Below are positions 20,051-29,969 of a DNA stretch of 64,000 nucleotides, in pieces. This stretch comes from an uncultured beta proteobacterium (GTDB taxonomy: Bacteria > Pseudomonadota > Gammaproteobacteria > Burkholderiales > Burkholderiaceae_C): positions 39,538-103,537 of the forward strand of contig CAIJOK010000106.1 in NCBI GenBank assembly GCA_903822205.1, in the 5' to 3' direction. The notes beneath the pieces are model-generated. The model worked only from the letters and a program-made list of their open reading frames with translations. It searched no databases and was not told the DNA's origin. Numbering within the stretch: the stretch's first letter is position 1; each line of letters opens with the position of its first letter. Position numbers and translations under genes: made by a program.

Positions 20051-20833
20051 TTATGGCAGTCCATCAAAAAGCGGGGTTGAATCAGGCAGACCCCATCTTG
20101 GGTCGTAGCGCGGCCCCAAAAAATACAGTCCGTCTGGCGCAAAAGTGGGCGCTGCTGCATCGCGGGTTCGTGCCGCTAGGACATCCTTGATCCAGTCTGG
20201 TGACTGGCGTTGCTCACCCACGGCGATCAAACAGCCCATGATATTGCGAATCATGTGGTGCAAAAAGGCGTTGGCCTCAAAGTCAAAGCGCCAATAAGCA
20301 CCGCGCCTTGAAATGTTCAGACGCATCAGGTGTTTGACTGGAGAGTGGGCCTGACACGCGCTGGCCCTAAACGATGTGAAGTCGTGCGTACCGATCAAGT
20401 GCTGCGCAGCCTGCTGCATCAGCGTGTGGTCAAGCGACCGATAGGCCCATCCAACGCGCCCTGTATCCAGGCTGGGCCGAACGGCAGACTGAAATAGAAC
20501 ATAAGCGTAGCGGCGAGACAAGGCGCAGGTGCGGCAGTGAAACTGGGGGGGCACGATACAGGCCCAATGTACGGCAATATCGCGGGGCAACAAAGCATTG
20601 GGGCCACGAACCCAGGACGGGGCAGGACGGTCCAGCGGGGTATCAAAATGAATGACCTGCATGAGACCATGGACACCTGAGTCTGTGCGACCGGCGCACA
20701 AGGTCGAAATTTTGTGGTTCGCAAACCGTCCTAAGGCACTTTCGATGCAGTCTTGCACCGTGCGACCGGAAGGCTGACTTTGCCAGCCGCAGTAGGCCTG
20801 TCCGTTGTAGCTAATACCCAAAGCCAGCCTCAC
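20051..20833 (-). CDS. truA: tRNA pseudouridine(38-40) synthase TruA
   Basis: Modifies uridines 38-40 in the anticodon arm of many tRNAs. The catalytic aspartate lies in CAGRTDSGVHG. FHCRTCALSRRYAY and FLHHMIRNIMG are the other family signatures. The frame can be opened to TTG 20860, but GTG 20833 gives the N-terminus (V)RLALGISYNGQAYCGWQ, matching the usual TruA start, so I prefer it (260 residues). Placement between fimV and trpF is the common betaproteobacterial arrangement. Confidence 0.94.
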   Translation of the reverse strand: MRLALGISYNGQAYCGWQSQPSGRTVQDCIESALGRFANHKISTLCAGRTDSGVHGLMQVIHFDTPLDRPAPSWVRGPNALLPRDIAVHWACIVPPQFHCRTCALSRRYAYVLFQSAVRPSLDTGRVGWAYRSLDHTLMQQAAQHLIGTHDFTSFRASACQAHSPVKHLMRLNISRRGAYWRFDFEANAFLHHMIRNIMGCLIAVGEQRQSPDWIKDVLAARTRDAAAPTFAPDGLYFLGPRYDPRWGLPDSTPLFDGLP

Positions 20834-20882
20834 GGTATGACGTGCGTCTATCGATCTCAATCGGCATCAGTCGGGTGGGCGC

Positions 20883-23384
20883 TTACTTGAGCTTGGCCAG
20901 GGTGCGCTGTGCTTTTGCTTTCATATCACCTGAAGCCTCGGCAATGACTTCTTCGATCAGGGCACGTGCGCCGTCATCGTCGCCGATAGCCTGAAACTCT
21001 TCAGCCAAGGCAAGCTTGGTGGCCAGGGGGTCTTCGGGTGTAGCGGGTGTATCACGACCGACCAGGTCACCGGTGGCTGGCGCATCGTCCAAGTCAAGCG
21101 ACAGCGACCCCAGGTCAAATTCAAGCATTCCAGAGCTGGCGGCAGGTGTAGGAGCAGTCTGAACGGCTGACTTTGCCAGCGCGTCTGAGGCGTTATCCAT
21201 ATTGGGTGCAGTTGCGGGGGGCGATACCACGATGTCAGGCAGCTCTAAATCAAAGGTGTCGGTTGCGAGTGACGGCAAAGGTGCTGCGGGAACGGGTGCA
21301 GGCTGTGCGGGGTTGCTGCCAAACTCGGGCAGGGACATGGCCTGGGGCAGATCGTCCGGGTTCAGTGGCTTCGTATCGAGATCGGCGGGTGATGTGATCG
21401 ATTCGTCAAGCGAAAAGTCGAGGTCAAAGTCAACGCCGACCGGCGTGTGAGGCTGAGAATAAGAGGCACTCATGGCAAGGTCTTCGCCAAAGGATGTCGG
21501 AATGTCAGGCTGCAAGACCGGCTGTGGTGTTACGGCGACAGGACCCTCCGGCTGTCTGCCCAGCACATAAAGGGCATTGTTGGGATCGATCTCGCGACCC
21601 GACACGCATATGGTGGCCCATTGCTCACCCTTGCCGTTGGTTAAGTGGTAGGCCAGTGCAGCAACGGACTCAAAAGCCCTAGGGTCTTCGCGCTTGCGGT
21701 AAATCTCAAGCAGCTTTTGGTGGATAGCGATGCGTTCGGGATGTTTGCGCAAAGCGTCCTTCAGTATCTCTTCGGCTTGCATGTCGCGCCCATAGGCCAA
21801 ATAAACGTCGGCCTCGGCAATGGGGTCCACGTCATCGACGGCATCCATCTGACTGGGCGAATAAACCATGGACGACCCTGAGGCCAAGCTCTCATTGGTA
21901 TCAATGTTTTGTCCCCCGCTGACACCAAAAAAGGACTCAGGGTGCATGCGGCTTTCAAAAAACGAACTGTCAGAGATGCCTGGTTTTTTTCGCAATCGGA
22001 TTTCATAAAACACCAGCCCCGCCAGCAGGACGACCACGCCCAAAGCTGCCAGCGGCAAGATCGGGTTTTCAGCCAGAGTGTCGAGCAGCCTGGTGGTGGC
22101 ATCGGAATCAGCGGCGGCTACAGAGACCGGCTGGCTGGCGGCTGATGCTGCGTTTGAGGCAGAAGACGCTGGAGGTACAACGGATGCAGGTACAACGGAT
22201 GCAGGTGCAACGGACGGAGGTGCAACGGACGGAGAGGTTGTCGCAACGACAGGTAGTCTGGTGGTGGAACTGGCCGCAGCACTGGCCGGAATTGAAGCGC
22301 TGGCCAATTGACCCAAGTCACGGATGTTCTTGGTCAGCTCGGCGGCAAGGCTGGCGGCATCCTGAGCGCTGCGGGCGGCGGCCAATTGCCCCAACTGTCC
22401 ATTTGCTGGTTTGCCTTGCACCGCACTCTTGGACAGTGTGAGCTTATCGGGTAAGGCGGTCGGTTTTTGGTCGGTCACTTTGGCCTGCACACGACCGCTG
22501 ATGTTGCGGTCAGCAGGGCTAAGCTGCGCTTTGGGCGCACTGGCTGCTAGTTTGCGGCGAAAGTCATTGAAGTCCTGGCTCTGGGCAGCGATGATCTGGC
22601 TAGCCTGTTCGGGATCTGTGGCCTGAACCTGATCGTCGGCAGGCAGACTGAGCACGGCACCCGCCTTGATCCGATGCACGTTGCTGCCGATGAAAGCGTC
22701 AGGGTTGGTGCGCAGCAGGGCGACCAGCATTTGGTCAAGCGAGACCTCGGTAGTTTTGTGGGCCAGGGCGATGCGACCGGCGGTGTCACCGTTGTGGACC
22801 GTGACTGTAGGCTGCAAGCCGGCATCCTCAAGAAGATCCGCCGTTGCTGTTGGGCGGGCCGAGGGTAAGGGGCGGCCCTCCTGTGGTGGCCTGTCTCTGC
22901 CTGTTTGCGCCTGTTCCTGGGACGATGGCGGGGTTTGGGCTAACTGCGGCGTTGAACTGTTTTTGGCCCTCAAGCTGGGGGGGTCAAACAGCATGGTGTA
23001 GTCGCGAACGATGCGGCCCGAGTTCCACTGAACCTCGATGATCGTATCTACAAAAGGATCATTGACGGCACGGTCACTGCGCAATTGAAGATAAGACTGC
23101 CCGTTATGACGCTTTTTAAGCATCATTTGCAGACCGGCCATTGCGACGTTGTATTCCAAGCCAGCAGCCTTAAAGGAATCAGGCTGCGCCACCGTGACTT
23201 TGAGAGAGGCGGCTTCTTCGGCGTTGATGTTGGAGATGTCGATCTCGGCCCGAAGAGGCTCACCCAGGGCGGACAGAACGGAGAGCTTTCCGAGCGACAA
23301 GGCAAAGACGCTGGTGCCCCATAAGGCCAAAAGCAAGGCCACCACGAAGGTGGAGACTGGCCGGCGGTGTGATGTGGCTATCAA
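20883..23384 (-). CDS. fimV: FimV/HubP-family polar peptidoglycan-binding protein
   Basis: A large inner-membrane protein (833 residues) that in relatives organises the cell pole and type IV pilus function. Parts in order: signal peptide 1-28; FimV N-terminal core (LGKLSVLSALGEPLRAEI) about 29-135; a LysM-like segment (VTVHNGDTAGRIA) about 193-250; a Pro/Ala/Ser/Val-rich linker containing a 5-residue tandem repeat; one transmembrane helix (LPLAALGVVVLLAGLVFYEI) near 445-465; a TPR-like part (EADVYLAYGRDMQAEEIL); an acidic stretch; and the FimV C-terminal helix domain (LALAEEFQAIGDDDGARALIEEV). TTG 23384 is supported by GGAG 8 bp upstream. Its pilus role agrees with pilT/pilU nearby. Confidence 0.92.
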   Translation of the reverse strand: MIATSHRRPVSTFVVALLLALWGTSVFALSLGKLSVLSALGEPLRAEIDISNINAEEAASLKVTVAQPDSFKAAGLEYNVAMAGLQMMLKKRHNGQSYLQLRSDRAVNDPFVDTIIEVQWNSGRIVRDYTMLFDPPSLRAKNSSTPQLAQTPPSSQEQAQTGRDRPPQEGRPLPSARPTATADLLEDAGLQPTVTVHNGDTAGRIALAHKTTEVSLDQMLVALLRTNPDAFIGSNVHRIKAGAVLSLPADDQVQATDPEQASQIIAAQSQDFNDFRRKLAASAPKAQLSPADRNISGRVQAKVTDQKPTALPDKLTLSKSAVQGKPANGQLGQLAAARSAQDAASLAAELTKNIRDLGQLASASIPASAAASSTTRLPVVATTSPSVAPPSVAPASVVPASVVPPASSASNAASAASQPVSVAAADSDATTRLLDTLAENPILPLAALGVVVLLAGLVFYEIRLRKKPGISDSSFFESRMHPESFFGVSGGQNIDTNESLASGSSMVYSPSQMDAVDDVDPIAEADVYLAYGRDMQAEEILKDALRKHPERIAIHQKLLEIYRKREDPRAFESVAALAYHLTNGKGEQWATICVSGREIDPNNALYVLGRQPEGPVAVTPQPVLQPDIPTSFGEDLAMSASYSQPHTPVGVDFDLDFSLDESITSPADLDTKPLNPDDLPQAMSLPEFGSNPAQPAPVPAAPLPSLATDTFDLELPDIVVSPPATAPNMDNASDALAKSAVQTAPTPAASSGMLEFDLGSLSLDLDDAPATGDLVGRDTPATPEDPLATKLALAEEFQAIGDDDGARALIEEVIAEASGDMKAKAQRTLAKLK
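22174..22233. repeat. Four 15-bp tandem repeats inside fimV
   Basis: Two copies of GGTACAACGGATGCA and two of GGTGCAACGGACGGA follow in series. They encode a repeated five-residue Ala/Pro/Ser/Val unit in the periplasmic linker. Being in frame, changes in copy number would only lengthen or shorten the linker. Confidence 0.9.
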
Positions 23385-23502
23385 ATTGTGGACTCCGGTT
23401 GTGGTGCCCGCGAACGGCGGCGGGAGGGCTGGCCTACCGTGCGAGGTGCAGAATACGGCAGTGTGACGATAGGCCCTGACACTGGCTTAGAACGGTCTGT
23501 GA

Positions 23503-24669
23503 TTATGCCGCCAACAGTATCCGCAACATCCGGCGTAAAGGCTCGGCAGCTCCCCACAGAAGTTGGTCCCCGATGGTGAAGGCACTGACGTACTCCGGCC
23601 CCATGGCCAGCTTGCGAACCCGCCCGACTGCGATGGTCATGGTGCCACTGACCGCGACGGGGGTCAAGTCACGGACGCTGGCCTCACGGGTATTGGGAAC
23701 GACCTTGACCCAGGGGTTGTCGGCGGCCATCATGGCCTCTAAGTCTGGCGTTGGCACGTTTTGCTTCAGTTTGAAAGTCAGGGCCTGGCTGTGGCAGCGC
23801 ATGGCACCGACACGCACACACAGACCGTCAACCGGAATCTCGGGTGTACCAAAGGCTGCGCCCAGACCCAGAATTTTGTTGGTTTCGGCCATGCCCTTCC
23901 ATTCCTCACGCGACACGCCAAAACCCGGCTGATCCGGATGCCGGCCTACGCCGAGATCTTTGTCTATCCACGGTATCAGAGAACCGCCCAGCGCTACCCC
24001 AAAATGAGCGGTCTCTATGTCGCTCAGATTGCGCTGCTTATCAACCACACGTTGGTCAATTTCGAGGATGGATGAATGGCTGTTGTCAAGCAGAGGTTGG
24101 ACCTCGGCGTAAAGTGTGCCAAACTGGGTAAGAAGCTCACGCATGTGCTGCGCTCCACCTCCGCTGGCGGCTTGGTAGGTTTGGGTACACATCCACTCCA
24201 CCAGACCGGCTTTGTACAGGGCACCCACCCCCATCAACATGCAACTGACAGTGCAATTGCCGCCTATCCAGTTGCGTATGCCAGAGTGCAGTGCCTTTTG
24301 GATGACGGGCAAGTTGACGGGGTCCAGCACGATCACCGCGTCATCGTTCATACGCAGGGTAGATGCCGCGTCTATCCAGTGCCCCTGCCAGCCTGCTGAG
24401 CGCAACTGCGGAAAAATCAACGTGGTGTAGTCACCGCCCTGGGCGCTCAGGATGATGTCGCACTTTTGCAGGGCGCAGATGTCGTTGGCATCTTGCAGTG
24501 TGGTCTCGTTTTTAGCCTGGGCGGGGGCTTTGCCACCTACGCTGGATGTCGAGAAAAACACGGGATCGATCAGATCAAAATCCCCCTCGGTCTGCATCCG
24601 ATCCATCAACACCGAGCCAACCATGCCGCGCCAGCCGACCAGCCCTACCAAATTGCCTGTTTTCTTCAT
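23503..24669 (-). CDS. asd: Aspartate-semialdehyde dehydrogenase
   Basis: Reduces aspartyl phosphate to aspartate semialdehyde for lysine, methionine, threonine and diaminopimelate synthesis. It has 388 residues from ATG 24669, preceded by GGAA about 8 bp upstream; a longer reading to 24744 has no support. NADP-binding [13 protein letters not shown] is at the N-terminus. The catalytic Cys139 is in [12 protein letters not shown], and the family segment [16 protein letters not shown] is present. It is the first gene of the asd-fimV-truA-trpFBA-accD run; leuB, often upstream in this group, is not here. Confidence 0.96.
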   Translation of the reverse strand: MKKTGNLVGLVGWRGMVGSVLMDRMQTEGDFDLIDPVFFSTSSVGGKAPAQAKNETTLQDANDICALQKCDIILSAQGGDYTTLIFPQLRSAGWQGHWIDAASTLRMNDDAVIVLDPVNLPVIQKALHSGIRNWIGGNCTVSCMLMGVGALYKAGLVEWMCTQTYQAASGGGAQHMRELLTQFGTLYAEVQPLLDNSHSSILEIDQRVVDKQRNLSDIETAHFGVALGGSLIPWIDKDLGVGRHPDQPGFGVSREEWKGMAETNKILGLGAAFGTPEIPVDGLCVRVGAMRCHSQALTFKLKQNVPTPDLEAMMAADNPWVKVVPNTREASVRDLTPVAVSGTMTIAVGRVRKLAMGPEYVSAFTIGDQLLWGAAEPLRRMLRILLAA

Positions 24670-25029
24670 TGCTGTTTCCTTGAAAGTAGAAGGGAATGTG
24701 TTTTTGAAGTGTAAGCGCCTGCCAGCGGGACCGTCACCCGCCAATGGAACAGGTGGCTAAACAGGTGGCTAAGATGTCGGAGCGTCCACAGGCACTGTGA
24801 TCGCATTGAAACGTGGGGCAGGTTACGTCAATCCTGTTACGATACTCAGAACATGGTGCATGCTCAAATATAATATGTTTTCGATATGCATATTATTTTG
24901 CAGATATATTATAAATCTAGCTATTTCTATAGTTAGTGTTGGAATATAAAATACGTAAAACAGGTCACGCATGAACCCGTCAAGTGGTTCATCATCATAG
25001 GCAAAATTAAATTTCGTTACGGAAACTTT
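24670..25029. other. AT-rich divergent spacer between asd and pilT
   Basis: No convincing gene is present. The asd-proximal part is of average composition. From about 24860 the sequence becomes strongly AT-rich, with several TATAAT-like hexamers and an imperfect AT palindrome (24866-24877 against 24889-24898). It is the likely promoter region of pilT, and of asd at the other end. A 73-codon minus-strand reading frame at 24823-25044 overlaps the pilT start and resembles no family. Confidence 0.5.
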
Positions 25030-26073
25030 ATGGATATTACCCAATTACTGGCTTTCAGCGTTAAAAACAAAGCATCCGACCTGCATCTTTCAGCAGGGTT
25101 GCCGCCCATGATTCGTGTGCATGGCGATGTGCGCCGTCTGAATGTGGAACCTTTGGACCACAAGCAGGTTCATGCGATGGTCTATGACATCATGAACGAT
25201 TCTCAGCGTAAACATTATGAAGAGTTTTTGGAAATTGACTTTTCATTTGAGATCGAAGGACTGGCACGGTTTCGGGTCAATGCCTTCAATCAAAATCGGG
25301 GGGCGGGGTCTGTATTTAGGACCATTCCAACCAAAATTTTGACACTTGAGCAGCTGAATGCCCCCAAAATTTTTGGCGACCTTGCATTAAAACCCCGTGG
25401 CATGGTGCTGGTCACCGGTCCAACGGGTTCAGGTAAATCGACCACCTTGGCGGCCATGGTGAATTATTTAAATGAGACCGAATTCGGCCATATTCTGACA
25501 GTTGAAGACCCTATCGAGTTTGTCCATGACTCCAAAAAATGCCTGATCAACCAGCGTGAAGTTGGCCCACACACCCAAAGCTTTGCTGCAGCCCTTAAAT
25601 CTGCACTGCGCGAAGACCCCGACGCGATTTTGGTAGGCGAAATGCGTGACCTTGAAACCATCCGCTTGGCCATGACGGCCGCAGAAACCGGCCATTTGGT
25701 TTTTGGCACACTGCATACCTCCAGCGCAGCCAAAACCATCGACCGGATTATCGACGTATTTCCGGCCGAAGAAAAGGAAATGATCCGTGCCATGCTGTCT
25801 GAATCCCTACAGGCTGTGATTTCACAAACGCTGTGCAAAACCAAAGACGGCAACGGTCGGGTGGCCGCGCACGAGATCATGCTGGGGACCCCCGCCATTC
25901 GAAATTTGATCCGCGAGGCCAAAGTAGCGCAAATGTACTCCAGCATTCAAACTGGTAATGGTGTGGGGATGCAAACCTTGGATCAAAATCTGACAGACTT
26001 GGTCAAGCGAAATATTATTTCGCCTTCAGAGGCCCGTTCCAAGGCCAAAATCCCTGAAAACTTTCCTGGCTAA
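25030..26073 (+). CDS. pilT: Type IV pilus retraction ATPase PilT
   Basis: A hexameric motor that disassembles the pilus and powers twitching. It has 347 residues, the usual length. N-terminal PAS-like domain (ASDLHLSAGLPPMIRVHGDVRRL); Walker A GPTGSGKST with K136; His box (TGHLVFGTLHT); Walker B region ILVGEMRDLET; and the PilT-specific AIRNLIRE motif needed for retraction in studied homologues. ATG 25030 follows the AT-rich leader. pilU follows after 70 bp, forming a pilT-pilU unit. Confidence 0.97.
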   Translation: MDITQLLAFSVKNKASDLHLSAGLPPMIRVHGDVRRLNVEPLDHKQVHAMVYDIMNDSQRKHYEEFLEIDFSFEIEGLARFRVNAFNQNRGAGSVFRTIPTKILTLEQLNAPKIFGDLALKPRGMVLVTGPTGSGKSTTLAAMVNYLNETEFGHILTVEDPIEFVHDSKKCLINQREVGPHTQSFAAALKSALREDPDAILVGEMRDLETIRLAMTAAETGHLVFGTLHTSSAAKTIDRIIDVFPAEEKEMIRAMLSESLQAVISQTLCKTKDGNGRVAAHEIMLGTPAIRNLIREAKVAQMYSSIQTGNGVGMQTLDQNLTDLVKRNIISPSEARSKAKIPENFPG

Positions 26074-26143
26074 ACAGATGAGGGGTCAATCGGAGTCATT
26101 TTTATTATTTAATTAATTCAATCAATTCAAAGAAGAGGCTATT

Positions 26144-27280
26144 ATGGAACGCGATCAGGCGACTACTTTTATCACCGATCTGCTCAAGCTGATGATCAGT
26201 CGTGGCGGTAGTGACTTATTTATCACAGCAGAGTTTCCGCCCGCCATCAAGGTGGACGGCAAAGTTACCAAGGTATCACCCCAACCACTCAATGGGGCGC
26301 ACACCATTGCGTTGGCAAGGTCGATCATGAATGACAAACAAGTTGCCGAGTTTGAGCGCACCAAGGAGTGCAACTTTGCCATTTCGCCGCCAGAACTGGG
26401 GCGTTTTCGCGTCAATACCTTTATGCAGCAAGGCAAAGTGGGCATGGTGCTCAGAACCATCCCCACCACCTTGCCCACCATCGACGGCTTGAAGCTCCCC
26501 CCCATCCTCAAAGAAGTGATCAACAGCAAGCGCGGTCTGTGCATCATGGTGGGTGCGACAGGGTCAGGTAAATCTACGTCACTGGCCGCCATGGTGAACT
26601 GGCGCAATGAGTCCACTTATGGCCACATCATCACCATTGAAGACCCGATTGAATTTGTCCATGCGCACAAAAACTGCGTTGTCACGCAGCGCGAGGTAGG
26701 GATAGACACCGACAGTTGGGATGCCGCCCTCAAAAACACCCTGCGCCAGGCTCCGGATGTGATTTTGATGGGCGAAATCCGCGACCGAGAAACCATGGAA
26801 CACGCCGTTGCGTTTGCAGAAACCGGTCACCTTTGTATTGCTACCTTGCATGCCAACAGCGCCAACCAGGCGCTTGACCGTGTGATCAATTTCTTTCCTG
26901 AAGAACGTCGCACCCAATTGTTGATGGATTTGTCACTGAATCTGCGCGCCCTGGTGTCGCAACGCCTGGTTCCCAAACAAGATTCCAAGGGCCGTGTTGC
27001 CGTGGTTGAGATCATGCTGAATTCCCCGTTGATCTCAGATATGATTTTTAAGGGCGAAATCTCGGAGATCAAAGAGATCATGAAAAAAAGCCGCAACATC
27101 GGCATGCAAACCTTTGATCAGGCACTGTTCGACGCTTATGAAGCCAACTTTATATCTTATGAGGATGCCCTGCGCAATGCCGACTCTGTCAATGATCTGC
27201 GACTGCAAATCAAACTCAACAGTCAGCGTGGCAAACGCCAGGATTTGGGTGCTGGTACTGAAAGTTTGAGCATTATTTAG
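26144..27280 (+). CDS. pilU: PilT-dependent retraction ATPase PilU
   Basis: A PilT paralogue of 378 residues that boosts retraction together with PilT. Walker A GATGSGKST, Walker B VILMGEIRDRETM and the His box CIATLHANSANQALDR are present. The C-terminal tail (QRGKRQDLGAGTESLSII) is longer than in PilT, as is usual for PilU. AAGAAGAGG about 8 bp before ATG 26144 is a good ribosome-binding site. Its stop overlaps the convergent phosphatase stop by 4 bp. Confidence 0.96.
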   Translation: MERDQATTFITDLLKLMISRGGSDLFITAEFPPAIKVDGKVTKVSPQPLNGAHTIALARSIMNDKQVAEFERTKECNFAISPPELGRFRVNTFMQQGKVGMVLRTIPTTLPTIDGLKLPPILKEVINSKRGLCIMVGATGSGKSTSLAAMVNWRNESTYGHIITIEDPIEFVHAHKNCVVTQREVGIDTDSWDAALKNTLRQAPDVILMGEIRDRETMEHAVAFAETGHLCIATLHANSANQALDRVINFFPEERRTQLLMDLSLNLRALVSQRLVPKQDSKGRVAVVEIMLNSPLISDMIFKGEISEIKEIMKKSRNIGMQTFDQALFDAYEANFISYEDALRNADSVNDLRLQIKLNSQRGKRQDLGAGTESLSII

Positions 27281-28059
27281 TGACCGGTAAGGACATCGTC
27301 GGTCAAAGGCTCAAGCTTGACGATGACCAGTGACAGGTTATCTCCACTGCCTTTTGCGCGTGATCTGGCTTTGTCGATCAAAAACTCGGTGGCATCACGG
27401 GGTGACAGAGACGACAGGACAGAACCCAGCTCGGCGTGGCTGAAGTAATGCCAAACCCCGTCGCTGCACGCCATCAGGGTGTCGCCGGTACGCAGTTTGG
27501 GTATGTAGTGCGTGCCCATCGGCGGGTCTTTTTCGGTACCCAGACAGCCCATCAAAATGTTGGACTTGGGGTGGTTGTTGGCCTGTTCTTCGGTAATTTC
27601 ACCGCGATTGACCAAGGTTTGAACGTAAGAGTGGTCCAGGGTACGCTTGACCAGTTTTTTGCCATGAAAGTGGTAAATGCGGGAATCTCCGGCATGAACC
27701 CAATAGCAGTCACCGCCGGCGTTGATCAAAAACACCACGATGGTGCTGTGTGGCTCTTGTTCAGACGATATGGCCGTCAGTTTGATCACAATATGGGCCT
27801 CATCGACAATTTGCTTGAGAAAGGCCACGGGGTCATCCGTATCGGGGTCAAAGCGCTCAAACAACTGCCGAGCAGTGAGCATGACCTGGTCTGAGGCCTT
27901 GCGACCGCCGCTACGCCCCCCCATGCCGTCGGCCAGAACAGCCATGACGCAGCCCTTGATGCGGGAGTGACTAAGCAGGGCAACCTGGTCTTGCTGATAT
28001 TCCCGATCTCCCTTGTGAATGCCCGTCGATGCAGTGAGCCGGTAGCCCTTGGCGATCAT
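27277..28059 (-). CDS. PP2C-family serine/threonine protein phosphatase
   Basis: A 260-residue metal-dependent phosphatase. The metal-binding aspartates are seen in GDREYQQDQ, AVLADGMGGRSGG, CYWVHAGDSRIYHF, LMACSDGVW and GSGDNLSLVIVKL, the full set of PP2C motifs. The start is taken as ATG 28059 (MIAKGYRLTAST), 4 bp after the bamD stop; the longer reading to 28188 runs through the end of bamD. It is probably co-transcribed with bamD. No matching Ser/Thr kinase is encoded here, so the substrate is unknown. Confidence 0.9.
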   Translation of the reverse strand: MIAKGYRLTASTGIHKGDREYQQDQVALLSHSRIKGCVMAVLADGMGGRSGGRKASDQVMLTARQLFERFDPDTDDPVAFLKQIVDEAHIVIKLTAISSEQEPHSTIVVFLINAGGDCYWVHAGDSRIYHFHGKKLVKRTLDHSYVQTLVNRGEITEEQANNHPKSNILMGCLGTEKDPPMGTHYIPKLRTGDTLMACSDGVWHYFSHAELGSVLSSLSPRDATEFLIDKARSRAKGSGDNLSLVIVKLEPLTDDVLTGH

Positions 28060-28063
28060 GCCA

Positions 28064-28879
28064 TCACCAAACCTTCCACCAGGGGTCAGACGGGGATAGC
28101 GTGGCATCTGGTGTGTAGCGTGTCTGGGGGTAATTCTTTTGAAGGACGCGCCAAGTGTCGTCGCGCAATTGAGCCAGCCCCAGGGCATCGTAGGACTTGA
28201 TCATCACAAACAGGGCATCTTCAAGGACGGGAACACCCTCATAATCCGTGAGGGCAGTTTGGGCGCGGTTGATGGCTGCCAGATAGGCGCTGCGCTCATA
28301 GTAATAGCGGGCAACGTGAATCTCGGATTTTGCAAGCAGACTGACGATGTATTTCATGCGGTGACTGGCATCGTCCGCATAGCGGGACTGTGGAAAACGT
28401 GTGACCAACTCTTTGAATGCCTCAAAAGAGTCCTTGGCGGCTTTTTGGTCGCGTTCAGCCAAGTCCTGACGGGTGATGTTGGAGAAAAGACCCAGCTCGT
28501 CGTTGAAATTGACGATACCCTTCAGGTAGAGGGCATAGTCCAGCACCGGACTGGCAGGGTGAAGCTTAAGGAAACGGTCGATCGCAGCGACCGCCAGAAC
28601 AGGCTCACCAGCTTTGAAGTGAGCGTAGGCCTTGTCGATCTGCACTTGCTGGGCCAGGGGCGTTCCGGCGGCGCGGCCTTCAATTTTGTCGTACAGGATG
28701 ATGGCCTTGTCATAGACACCCGACGCGACGTTGTCCTTGGCTTCGGCGTACATCTGGTCGGGGCTCTGACCGGCCTCCCGGTCAGCCGGTGGGGTGGAAC
28801 AGGCCCCCAGTGACAAGGCCAGCCACAGACCAAGCGACAACGAAACCCACCGCAGTATGCACCGACACGATAATTTCAT
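28064..28879 (-). CDS. bamD: Outer membrane protein assembly factor BamD
   Basis: An essential lipoprotein of the BAM complex that inserts beta-barrel proteins in the outer membrane. It has 271 residues from ATG 28879; upstream in-frame extension to 29263 would lie inside rluD and is not credible. Signal and lipobox LALSLGACS, then TPR repeats starting DQMYAEAKDNVASGVYDKAI, and YYYERSAYLAAINRAQ, a well-conserved BamD stretch. It is divergent from rluD, a common arrangement. It would serve the TpsB barrel at 50.8 kb among other clients. Confidence 0.95.
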   Translation of the reverse strand: MKLSCRCILRWVSLSLGLWLALSLGACSTPPADREAGQSPDQMYAEAKDNVASGVYDKAIILYDKIEGRAAGTPLAQQVQIDKAYAHFKAGEPVLAVAAIDRFLKLHPASPVLDYALYLKGIVNFNDELGLFSNITRQDLAERDQKAAKDSFEAFKELVTRFPQSRYADDASHRMKYIVSLLAKSEIHVARYYYERSAYLAAINRAQTALTDYEGVPVLEDALFVMIKSYDALGLAQLRDDTWRVLQKNYPQTRYTPDATLSPSDPWWKVW

Positions 28880-29969
28880 TCCAGACATCCAGGACAGCTT
28901 TCTCTTGAAAAATTTAAAAAAGATTATATCGGTCACCCCTTTGGCGGCGGGCGTGGCAGAGAACGACACCGATACCGATACCGATACCGATACCGACTTG
29001 GGTGAAGAACCCGGTGCTGACGAACCCGAAACAAGATGTCTGACCTTTGACCCACCGCAACACGGCCTTCGGCTCGATGTGGCCCTGGCAGGGTGCATCC
29101 CGTGGTTTTCGCGCCAGTATTTACAACAGTTGATCGGAGGGGGCGATGTGTCCGTTTGTGGCAAGGTTATCCGCAAACCTGCCTTCAGGGTCAAAGCGGC
29201 AGACCCTTGCGTGGTGGTGCTGCGCCCAACGCCACAAAGCCTGGCTTTTTTGCCCGAGAGCATGGCGCTGGTAGTGGTCTATATCGATGACCACCTGATG
29301 GTGATCAACAAGCCTGCCGGATTGGTTGTTCACCCTGCTCCGGGCCACTGGAGTGGCACTTTGATGAATGGGCTATTGGGCTTTGACAGCCGCGCCACAA
29401 GGCTGCCCAGGGCCGGCATCGTACACCGTCTGGACAAGGACACCAGCGGTTTGATGGTGGTGGCACGCAGCCGTGTTGTGATGGATGCCTTGGTCAGGGC
29501 CATCGCAGCGCGGACGGTCAATCGCCAGTATGTGGCTCTGGCCCACGGGGCCTGGCAGGGTGCCCAATGCCGCGACATCAACGCGCCGATAGGGCGCGAC
29601 CCCCGTCACCGGCTGCGCATGGCCGTCGTTGACTTGGCCCTGCACCCGGGCAAGCCCGCCAGGACTTCATTCAGGCACGTGGCAAGTTCCATTCATGGTT
29701 GCCTGGTGCAGTGCAGCCTGGACACCGGCAGAACGCACCAGATCAGGGTTCACATGGCCAGCATGGGTCACCCGCTGGTCGCCGATCACCTCTATGGGGG
29801 TCAGCCTGCTGCCGGTATGCAGCGGCAGGCCCTGCACGCCTGTCACTTGGCGTTTGTTCATCCGGTAACATCACAGCCGCTCAGTTTTGCAGCCGATTTG
29901 CCAGACGATTTTGCAAGCGCCCTGGTCCAGTGGGGCTTGCCCTACACCCCACCCAATTTGCCCAGATGA
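28857..29969 (+). CDS. rluD: 23S rRNA pseudouridine synthase RluD
   Basis: Makes pseudouridines 1911/1915/1917 in 23S rRNA helix 69. It has an N-terminal S4-like domain ([24 protein letters not shown]) and a catalytic core with the active-site aspartate in [17 protein letters not shown], then [20 protein letters not shown]. The start is uncertain. ATG 28857 lies within the divergent bamD 5' end and lacks a ribosome-binding site, whereas TTG 28905 has AGGA 10 bp upstream. Before the S4 domain there is a microsatellite-coded Asp-Thr run. It ends in an ATGA overlap with rluB. Confidence 0.93.
   Translation: MHRHDNFIPDIQDSFLLKNLKKIISVTPLAAGVAENDTDTDTDTDTDLGEEPGADEPETRCLTFDPPQHGLRLDVALAGCIPWFSRQYLQQLIGGGDVSVCGKVIRKPAFRVKAADPCVVVLRPTPQSLAFLPESMALVVVYIDDHLMVINKPAGLVVHPAPGHWSGTLMNGLLGFDSRATRLPRAGIVHRLDKDTSGLMVVARSRVVMDALVRAIAARTVNRQYVALAHGAWQGAQCRDINAPIGRDPRHRLRMAVVDLALHPGKPARTSFRHVASSIHGCLVQCSLDTGRTHQIRVHMASMGHPLVADHLYGGQPAAGMQRQALHACHLAFVHPVTSQPLSFAADLPDDFASALVQWGLPYTPPNLPR
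28969..28998. repeat. Hexanucleotide (GATACC) microsatellite in rluD
   Basis: About five tandem copies of GATACC encode Asp-Thr pairs near the N-terminus of RluD. The unit is a multiple of three, so slippage keeps the reading frame. Confidence 0.9.

Noticed and set aside
24823-25044. 73-codon minus-strand frame in the asd-pilT spacer
   Set aside because: It overlaps the pilT start, lies in AT-rich promoter DNA and resembles no family.
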